Assembly (NCBI GenBank): GCA_001771055.1
Contig: MESS01000110.1
Coordinates: forward strand, 26,975 to 35,409
Direction of reading: 5' to 3'
From: Caldithrix sp. RBG_13_44_9
Lineage (GTDB): Bacteria > Calditrichota > Calditrichia > RBG-13-44-9
DNA: 8,435 bases
Below the pieces are notes generated by a model that was not told the DNA's origin, made no database searches, and was given only the letters and a program-made list of their open reading frames with translations. Below are positions 1 through 5,403 of this stretch, one piece after another. A program made the position numbers and the translations under genes. Positions within the stretch are counted from its first letter, which is position 1; each line of letters begins with the position of its first letter.

Positions 1-713
1 CCCCACCCAATTTTAATTACGACCAGATCTATCAGGCTTGCATCGAATCGGTTAAAGTGAACGGCTTCGAGGAGTGTTACATCCGGCCGGTGATCTTCCG
101 GGGATTAGGAGAATTCGGAGTGAATCCCCTCAAATCCCCCATTGAAACCTACCTGATTACCTGGTACTGGGGAAAGTATTTAGGGCCGGAGGCTTTAGAA
201 AAAGGGGTAGAAGTTCAGATTGCTTCCTGGAACCGTTTCTCCCCCAACACCCTGCCGGCACTAGCGAAGGCCGGTGCAAATTACATGAATTCCCAGCTGA
301 TCAAAATGGAAGCCCTGCAGCACGGATATGTGGAAGGCATCGCCCTGGATACTTATGGATTTGTTTCCGAAGGAAGCGGGGAAAATATTTTTATTGTAAA
401 GGATGGTAAATTGTACACTCCTCCGCTGTCGGCCTCTGTTCTGCCTGGAATTACCAGAGACTCTATCATGAAACTCGGCCGGGAAATGGGCCTGGAAGTG
501 GTGGAAGAAATGATCCCGCGGGAAATTCTCTATATTGCCGATGAGGTATTCTTCACCGGTACTGCGGCAGAAATTACTCCCATTTGTTGTATCGATAAAA
601 TTGAGGTCGGTGAAGGAAAACGGGGACCGGTCACCAAGAAACTGCAGGATGAATTTTTCGGAATTATCACCGGCGAGAAAGAAGACCGCCATAGATGGCT
701 GCAATATATTTAA
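1..713 (+). CDS. ilvE: Branched-chain amino acid aminotransferase, 5'-truncated by window edge
   Basis: PLP-dependent (fold type IV) enzyme that swaps the amino group between glutamate and the 2-oxo acids of leucine, isoleucine and valine in the cytoplasm. The reading frame is open from the first full codon at base 3, so the gene begins left of the window. The GTG at 57 is an internal Val, not the start. The visible 236 residues match the C-terminal three quarters of E. coli-type IlvE (about 305 residues). Visible landmarks, numbered from base 3, are the PLP Schiff-base Lys89 in AKAGANY (codon 267-269), Glu123 in SEGSGEN facing the pyridine nitrogen, GITRD at 149-153, and TGTAAE at 185-190 in the phosphate-binding region. 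The C-terminus (GPVTKKLQ, FFGIITGE) is also IlvE-like. D-amino acid transaminase and aminodeoxychorismate lyase share the fold but fit less well. It converges with the transporter gene across a shared terminator. Confidence 0.93.
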   Translation, partial: PPNFNYDQIYQACIESVKVNGFEECYIRPVIFRGLGEFGVNPLKSPIETYLITWYWGKYLGPEALEKGVEVQIASWNRFSPNTLPALAKAGANYMNSQLIKMEALQHGYVEGIALDTYGFVSEGSGENIFIVKDGKLYTPPLSASVLPGITRDSIMKLGREMGLEVVEEMIPREILYIADEVFFTGTAAEITPICCIDKIEVGEGKRGPVTKKLQDEFFGIITGEKEDRHRWLQYI

Positions 714-717
714 CATG

Positions 718-748
718 AAAAGCGCCGTAAATATGCGGCGCTTTTTTT
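718..748 (+). terminator. Bidirectional rho-independent terminator between ilvE and the transporter
   Basis: A perfect 10-bp stem, AAAAGCGCCG at 718-727 and CGGCGCTTTT at 736-745, encloses an 8-nt loop and runs into seven T (742-748) on the + strand. On the minus strand the same stem ends in TTTT, so it can also serve the converging transporter gene, whose stop is at 767. It begins 5 nt after the ilvE stop. Confidence 0.9.
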
Positions 749-766
749 ACAACACTTCAATCCCGT

Positions 767-2062
767 CTAAATTTCGGGCCTGAATTTATGCAATTCTTCA
801 TGACCCATTTCCAGTCCGCTTTTCTGCATGCCGGTTTCCTGCCGACGCAGCAGGTAAGCAAAAGCGAGACCCACAAAACCGGTAATTGAAAAGAACCACA
901 TTCCCAGTGAATAATCAGTTATGCCTTCTACCGTGCTAGTATCATTAGCCCAGCCAACTAATACATTAAAAGTAGTCAGACCGATATTCTGGATCATAGT
1001 CATCAAACCATAGGCAGTCCCCAATTTCTTTTCCTCCACAATTAAAGCTACTGACGGCCACATTGCAGCTGGAACCAGCGAAAATGCCACCCCCATGACG
1101 GCTGTCATCCAGCGCGGATCAATCGGAACATAGGCCATGATCAGGTAAACCGGAACGATCAATAAAGAGCCCAGGATCATCAGAGTAGCTCGCCTGCCTT
1201 TCCGGTCAATATAAATCCCAAAAAGCGGGGTTCCAATCATAGAGGCCAGGATGATCACACTGGAGGCAAAGCTGGCCGCTTCCCGGCTGAGTCCATGATG
1301 CTCAATAAAAAATTTCACCGCAAAGGTCTGGAAAGGGAAGATGGCCGAATAAAAGGTTACACAGAGCAAAGTAATATACCAGAAAGATGTTTTGAAGCTG
1401 AATATTTCTGACCAGTTGATCTTTTCCTGCTTTTGTTCCTCGGGTAAAGAAAAGAGCCGTCGGGCACGGGTATCCATGATAACGTAAATAATCACCGAGA
1501 TCAATGAGACTGCGGCCATAGTAGTTGATATCAATAAAGGACCTTTCCAGGATTCATATAAAACCTTAGCCCAGGAAGGTGAGTTCAAAGCAGCGAAGGA
1601 ACCTAAGCGGGCAACGGTAAGATTCAATCCGAAGGCGAAGGACAGCTCTTTTCCTTTGAACCACTTGGCAATGACAGTGGTAATAGTTACAATCAGGGAT
1701 TCAGCTCCCAGACCAAATACCAGCCGGCCGGCAGCCATAAACACCAGATCTCCACCGCTGAAAGTGGTCATCGCACTTCCGATCATACACAAAGAGGAAA
1801 AAAGCACCGAGGCCTTTTTGGCTCCGATCCGATCAATAATAATTCCGCCAATCAGCACCATGATGATATTGGGGAAACTGTAAATCGCATTAAGTAATCC
1901 CAAATTACTATCCGAAAATCCCAGTTGGACTTTGAGTAGATCAGCCAGCGGACTGATGCTGTCATACACATAATAGTTTCCGAACATTGCCATACTGATG
2001 AATAATAAGACCACCCAGCGAAACAATGGGGATGGTTGAGCCTTTTCAACTACAGTTGCCAT
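767..2062 (-). CDS. MFS transporter resembling MFSD1 (possible dipeptide carrier)
   Basis: A 431-residue inner-membrane carrier with the length and roughly 12 hydrophobic segments of the major facilitator superfamily. The first half carries a motif-A loop (G72-G73 to D77-R78, then G80-A-K-K83) and the second half its duplicate (G282 to D286-R-K-G289-R-R291). A charged loop at about 199-220 separates the halves. Residues 112-155 are strikingly like eukaryotic MFSD1: GRLVFGLGAESL, then WFKGKELSFAFGL, then ARLGS. From memory, MFSD1 has a Glu/Arg pair 31 residues apart that binds dipeptide termini; here E121 and R152 have exactly that spacing. Dipeptide transport is therefore a reasonable guess, but oxalate/formate-type or sugar-acid carriers cannot be excluded. 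The start is supported by AGAGGTG just upstream. The gene lies 138 nt after pgm on the same strand with no clear terminator between, so read-through from pgm is possible. Confidence 0.9.
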   Translation of the reverse strand: MATVVEKAQPSPLFRWVVLLFISMAMFGNYYVYDSISPLADLLKVQLGFSDSNLGLLNAIYSFPNIIMVLIGGIIIDRIGAKKASVLFSSLCMIGSAMTTFSGGDLVFMAAGRLVFGLGAESLIVTITTVIAKWFKGKELSFAFGLNLTVARLGSFAALNSPSWAKVLYESWKGPLLISTTMAAVSLISVIIYVIMDTRARRLFSLPEEQKQEKINWSEIFSFKTSFWYITLLCVTFYSAIFPFQTFAVKFFIEHHGLSREAASFASSVIILASMIGTPLFGIYIDRKGRRATLMILGSLLIVPVYLIMAYVPIDPRWMTAVMGVAFSLVPAAMWPSVALIVEEKKLGTAYGLMTMIQNIGLTTFNVLVGWANDTSTVEGITDYSLGMWFFSITGFVGLAFAYLLRRQETGMQKSGLEMGHEELHKFRPEI

Positions 2063-2200
2063 TCACACCTCTTTTGAATTATTGGATGAGAAGAATGTTT
2101 TAATATTTTTGTCCAAATAGCAAGTAGCATAATGATTAACAGCCATGCAAAACTGCATAGGGTGATTGAGTGTTGATTGCTGAATATTCCGTTGAAATTG

Positions 2201-3853
2201 TCAAACCCCGGCTCTCCTGAAAGTCTCCTGAACGATGGCCTGCGCTTCCTCCTGGATCATTTTCAGATGCTTTGAATTTTTAAAACTCTCGGCATAGATC
2301 TTATAAACATTTTCGGTTCCGGATGGCCGGGCTGCAAACCAGCCGTTCTCGGTAACTACTTTCAATCCGGCAATTACGGCATTATTACCGGGAGCCTGAG
2401 TCAGCCTGGCTATTATTTTTTCTCCGGCCAGGTGAGTAGCGGTAACCATCTCTGGCGATAATTTACTTAGTACCGCTTTCTGCCGGTTATCCGCCGGTGC
2501 ATCGATACGCTCATAGACCGGAGATCCAAAAAGTTTTTCCAGCTCACGATATATTTCAGCCGGATCTTTTTCCATCCTGGCAGTGATTTCAGCCGCCAGT
2601 AGATCCATGATGAATCCATCCTTATCAGTAGTCCACACCGTTCCGTTTTTCCGCAGGAAAGATGCGCCAGCACTTTCTTCACCGGCAAATCCGTACTCGC
2701 CATTCATCAAACCATCTACAAACCATTTGAAACCTACTGGTACTTCAACCAGCTTTTTCCCCAAATGCTGCGCCACCCGGTCAATCATCGAACTGGACAC
2801 CAGGGTTTTTCCAACCGCAACCTGCTTTTTCCATTTGGGCCGGTTTTGAAAAAGATACCACACCGCTACTGCCAGATAATGATTGGGATTCATCAGACCG
2901 GCGCTGCGGGTAACAATTCCATGACGGTCATAGTCCGGATCATTCCCGAAAGCAATATCGAACCGATCTTTTAACTGTATCAATCCCGCCATGGCAAAGG
3001 GAGAGGAACAATCCATCCGGATTTTACCATCTTTATCAACAGTCATAAAAGAAAAGGTAGGATCAATTCTTTTATTAACCAGCGTGATATTTAATTTATA
3101 TGTTTCGGCAATCGGCTCCCAGAATGCTATACCCGAACCACCCATGGGATCCACTCCCAACCTCAAGCCTGCTTTGGAAATCACTTCCAAATCAATTACC
3201 TGCTTCAGGTCTCGTACATAATGACTTATAAAATCATATTGCTGGATGCAGGTGGACTTTATTGCTTTTTCATAGGGGACTCTTTTTACCGACTTCAGAT
3301 CATTTTTAATCAGATCATTAGCCCGTTCTTCAATCTTCCGGGTAATTTCGGTGTCAGCAGGTCCGCCGCTGGGTGGATTGTATTTGAATCCTCCATCCTC
3401 CGGCGGATTATGAGAAGGAGTGATTACTATCCCGTCTGCCAGACCCGATTTTCGCCCAAGATTGGAAGTGAGAATAGCGTGAGAAATTACCGGGGTTGGA
3501 GTATAACCGAATCCTTCCTGTATGAAAACCATAAGTTTATTGGCGGCAAAGACCTCCAGCGCGGTTGAAAAGGCAGCTTCTGAGAGGGCATGAGTATCCA
3601 TGCCCAGGAAAAGCGGTCCGCTTATCCGCTGTTTTTTCCGATAGTCACATATGGCTTGCGAAATTGCCAGGATATGGGTCTCATTAAAACTTTTCGCTGA
3701 GGAACAACCGCGATGACCCGAGGTCCCGAAAGCCACTTTTTGTTCGGGCCGACCTTTTTCCGGACGGAGAGCATAATAGGAAGTAACTAATCGGGGAATA
3801 TTCTGCAGGATTTCGGGTGGAACATTTTTCCCGGCCAGTGGATGAACGGCCAT
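2201..3853 (-). CDS. pgm: Phosphoglucomutase (alpha-D-glucose-1,6-bisphosphate-dependent)
   Basis: Cytoplasmic enzyme that interconverts glucose-1-phosphate and glucose-6-phosphate, linking glycolysis with glycogen and nucleotide-sugar synthesis. The 550-residue product is about the length of E. coli Pgm (546) and aligns throughout by eye. All four active-site loops of the alpha-D-phosphohexomutase family are present: the phosphoserine loop TPSHNPPEDGG with Ser147, the Mg2+ loop DPDYDR with Asp305/307/309, the sugar-specificity loop GEESAG at 391-396, and the phosphate-binding loop RPSGTE at 509-514. The N-terminal FGTSGHRG (42-49) is also typical. GEESAG and overall likeness to E. coli Pgm favour phosphoglucomutase over phosphomannomutase or GlmM. 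The start is fixed by AGGAG 6 nt upstream of the ATG. A good promoter lies about 40 nt before it. No truncation or missing residue is seen. Confidence 0.97.
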   Translation of the reverse strand: MAVHPLAGKNVPPEILQNIPRLVTSYYALRPEKGRPEQKVAFGTSGHRGCSSAKSFNETHILAISQAICDYRKKQRISGPLFLGMDTHALSEAAFSTALEVFAANKLMVFIQEGFGYTPTPVISHAILTSNLGRKSGLADGIVITPSHNPPEDGGFKYNPPSGGPADTEITRKIEERANDLIKNDLKSVKRVPYEKAIKSTCIQQYDFISHYVRDLKQVIDLEVISKAGLRLGVDPMGGSGIAFWEPIAETYKLNITLVNKRIDPTFSFMTVDKDGKIRMDCSSPFAMAGLIQLKDRFDIAFGNDPDYDRHGIVTRSAGLMNPNHYLAVAVWYLFQNRPKWKKQVAVGKTLVSSSMIDRVAQHLGKKLVEVPVGFKWFVDGLMNGEYGFAGEESAGASFLRKNGTVWTTDKDGFIMDLLAAEITARMEKDPAEIYRELEKLFGSPVYERIDAPADNRQKAVLSKLSPEMVTATHLAGEKIIARLTQAPGNNAVIAGLKVVTENGWFAARPSGTENVYKIYAESFKNSKHLKMIQEEAQAIVQETFRRAGV

Positions 3854-3899
3854 TTTACTCTCCTGAATTGAAGTCGTTTCAGCATTCCTGATTGGCCAT

Positions 3900-3928
3900 A
3901 ATATAAAGCTGCTTCAGCTTTTTGCCAA
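3900..3928 (-). promoter_or_regulatory. Sigma70-type promoter of pgm
   Basis: On the minus strand a -35 TTGGCA (3928-3923), a 17-nt spacer and a -10 TATATT (3905-3900) each match the consensus in five of six positions. This predicts a transcript start near 3893 and a leader of about 40 nt, long enough to hold the AGGAG ribosome binding site. Confidence 0.7.
3905..3921. repeat. Inverted repeat inside the pgm promoter spacer
   Basis: AAAGCTG (3905-3911) and CAGCTTT (3915-3921) form a perfect 7-3-7 inverted repeat that fills almost the whole spacer between the -35 and -10 boxes of the pgm promoter. Its place suggests a repressor or activator operator, but no regulator for it is encoded here except ArsR, whose own operator looks different. 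Confidence 0.5.
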
Positions 3929-4058
3929 TACCAATATTTTCAGAAGCATACACAGAACAGCGAAAAAGATCAGCTCAATAGGCATGAGGATTAGTTAATT
4001 CCATTGAAAGGCAACTGATTTTCTATAAATAAAATATTATTTTTTATCCTGAAACTAT

Positions 4059-4080
4059 TATCGTATATTTACGATATACG
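4059..4080 (+). promoter_or_regulatory. Likely ArsR operator overlapping the arsRM promoter
   Basis: Two overlapping inverted repeats share these bases: TATCGTA / TACGATA (4059-4065 and 4070-4076, 4-nt spacer) and CGTATAT / ATATACG (4062-4068 and 4074-4080, 5-nt spacer). They end 5 nt before the arsR ribosome binding site. A -10-like TATATT (4064-4069) lies inside the palindrome, with a poor -35 (TTTTTA, 4041-4046) 17 nt upstream, so bound ArsR would block the polymerase. AT-rich dyads at this place are typical for ArsR/SmtB autoregulation. Which dyad is bound is not decided by the sequence. Confidence 0.65.
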
Positions 4081-4098
4081 TGACAGGAGATAAAAAAA

Positions 4099-4419
4099 AT
4101 GGCCGAACCGAAAAAGGATCTTTTTACCGAGGAAGAACAGAGCATGGCAAATTTTGCCAGGGCACTTTCCCATCCAGCCCGGATCAAAATATTAAAAATT
4201 CTGAACGACCTGAACGGTTGTATTGTCGCCGAAATGGTAGAACGCCTGCCTCTGGCTCAATCCACCATCTCCCAGCACCTGGAAGAACTGAAGAAGGCTG
4301 GATTAATCAGAAATGCAGTGGAAGGACCCAAAAGATATTATTGTTTGAACCAGTCTATTGTGCTGAAAGCAAAAAGCAAGCTGGACAAACTCTTTTCAAA
4401 TATTTGTAACTGTTGTTAA
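4099..4419 (+). CDS. arsR: ArsR-family metalloid-responsive repressor
   Basis: A 106-residue winged-helix repressor of the ArsR/SmtB family, expected to be a dimer that leaves DNA when it binds trivalent arsenic. It shows the family helix ALSHPARIKILKIL (22-35), the recognition helix region LAQSTISQHLEELKKAGL (52-69) and the wing around EGPKRYYC (75-82). The classic E. coli ELCVCDL metal site is absent: helix 3 holds a single Cys41. Instead the protein ends in Cys103-Asn-Cys105-Cys106, and Cys82 lies in the wing. C-terminal cysteine sites are known in atypical ArsRs such as those of Acidithiobacillus ferrooxidans and Shewanella putrefaciens, the latter preferring methylarsenite. The ATG is chosen for AGGAG 9 nt upstream; a longer overlapping frame from 4080 is rejected. 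arsM follows after 17 nt, so the two form an operon, probably autoregulated through the upstream palindrome. Confidence 0.9.
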   Translation: MAEPKKDLFTEEEQSMANFARALSHPARIKILKILNDLNGCIVAEMVERLPLAQSTISQHLEELKKAGLIRNAVEGPKRYYCLNQSIVLKAKSKLDKLFSNICNCC

Positions 4420-4436
4420 ATAAAGGAGAATGTAAA

Positions 4437-5240
4437 ATGAAAAATTCTGAAAACACCAAGAAACTGGTGAAAGAAAAATATGGTGAGATTGCCAGAAAAG
4501 CATCTCAGAAAAGCGGCTGCGATTGTGGATGCTCATCCGAACCAGATCGTGACTATTCGGTCTTTAGTGATTCCTACCAGAATATGAAAGGTTATGTGGC
4601 CGAGGCTGATCTGGGTCTGGGCTGCGGTTTGCCCACTGAATTTGCGGCCATCAAGGCTGGTGATACCGTAGTAGATCTGGGATCGGGAGCCGGAAATGAT
4701 GTCTTCATCGCCCGCCGGCTGGCAGGAGATTCCGGCCGGGTTATCGGTATTGATATGACCCCGGAAATGATCCTGAAAGCCCAGGAAAATAACCGCAAAC
4801 TGGGATACCAAAATGTGGATTTCCGGTTGGGCGAGATTGAGAAGCTCCCAGTACCCGATCAGACAGCTGAGGTGGTGATAAGCAACTGCGTACTTAATCT
4901 GGTCCCTGATAAGAAGAAAGCTTTCCAGGAAGTGTTTCGTATCTTAAAGGAAGGCGGTCATTTCTGCATCTCTGATGTGGTAATCAAGGGTAATTTACCA
5001 GAGAAGTTACAGGAATCAGCCGAGATGTATGCCGGTTGCGTGGCAGGTGCCCTGCAGCAGGATAATTATCTCGAGATCATCAATCAGACCGGATTTACTG
5101 ACGTGGAAATAAAGAAAAGCAAACAGATTGAGCTACCGGATGAGGTATTAAGAGAATTTTTGAGCGGCAAAGAGATAACGGATTTCCGGAAAAGCGGGAC
5201 CGGAATTTTCAGTATCACTGTGACCGGTTATAAATCTTAG
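4437..5240 (+). CDS. arsM: Arsenite S-adenosylmethionine methyltransferase
   Basis: Cytoplasmic enzyme that moves methyl groups from SAM to As(III), giving mono-, di- and volatile trimethylarsenicals. The 267-residue product has a class I Rossmann methyltransferase core: motif I VVDLGSGAGNDVF (78-90), an acidic strand end at GIDMTPEM (104-111) and a post-core beta region. Three cysteines sit in the family's arsenic-binding contexts: Cys63 in LGLGCGLP, Cys151 in SNCVLNL and Cys201 in YAGCVAGAL, which I equate with Cys72, Cys174 and Cys224 of the Cyanidioschyzon enzyme. An N-terminal cluster Cys28-x-Cys30-x-Cys32 may supply the fourth. An in-frame ATG at 4413 overlaps the end of arsR; the ATG at 4437 is preferred because AGGAG (4424-4428) lies 8 nt before it. 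Co-transcribed with arsR. Ubiquinone/menaquinone methyltransferases share the core but not these cysteines. Confidence 0.94.
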   Translation: MKNSENTKKLVKEKYGEIARKASQKSGCDCGCSSEPDRDYSVFSDSYQNMKGYVAEADLGLGCGLPTEFAAIKAGDTVVDLGSGAGNDVFIARRLAGDSGRVIGIDMTPEMILKAQENNRKLGYQNVDFRLGEIEKLPVPDQTAEVVISNCVLNLVPDKKKAFQEVFRILKEGGHFCISDVVIKGNLPEKLQESAEMYAGCVAGALQQDNYLEIINQTGFTDVEIKKSKQIELPDEVLREFLSGKEITDFRKSGTGIFSITVTGYKS

Positions 5241-5272
5241 ACAACATTTAATAGATTTTGGAAAAATAGCAA

Positions 5273-5308
5273 GGGATGCCAGGCTACAGAGGTTCAACAG
5301 GGCATCCC
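5273..5308. other. Hairpin after arsM (8-bp stem, 20-nt loop)
   Basis: GGGATGCC (5273-5280) pairs perfectly with GGCATCCC (5301-5308) around a 20-nt loop, 32 nt after the arsM stop. There is no T-run on the + strand after it, so it is not a classic terminator. It may cap the 3' end of the arsRM message. On the minus strand a loose T-rich stretch follows, which could give a back-up terminator for the converging gene. Confidence 0.45.
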
Positions 5309-5341
5309 ATGCAATAATATGTTTAGATTAAAAGAAGAGAT

Positions 5342-5370
5342 AAAAAAACCCGGAAACCTGAGCTCCCGGG
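5342..5370 (-). terminator. Rho-independent terminator of the 848-residue protein gene
   Basis: On the minus strand CCCGG (from 5370) pairs with CCGGG (to 5349). The stem can extend through two wobble pairs to 9 bp with a TCAG tetraloop, and is followed at once by seven T (5348-5342). It starts 34 nt after the stop codon at 5404. On the + strand the hairpin is followed only by ATAATTTTC, so it is at best a weak terminator for arsRM. Confidence 0.85.
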
Positions 5371-5403
5371 ATAATTTTCTATGATGATTAACAATTAGTC
5401 TTG

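Noticed and set aside
261..783. Open frames antisense to ilvE and in another frame across its end
   Set aside because: They are shadows of the coding region; one runs through the terminator, and none has a ribosome binding site or recognisable product.
2145..2158. ATGCA-AAAC-TGCAT hairpin between pgm and the transporter gene
   Set aside because: Only 5 bp, AT-containing and without a T-run, so not supportable as a terminator; it leaves read-through from pgm open.
2063..2200. Possible separate promoter for the transporter (TTGGAC or TTGCTA elements)
   Set aside because: No -10 box of acceptable quality is found at 16 to 18 nt from either element.
4080..4409. 109-codon + frame overlapping arsR
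   Set aside because: It starts inside the operator, its product is polar and unlike any protein I know, and the overlapping arsR frame is clearly the real gene.
4413..4436. ATG at 4413 as the arsM start, overlapping arsR
   Set aside because: No ribosome binding site is well placed for it, and the sequence up to 4436 contains the AGGAG that serves the ATG at 4437.
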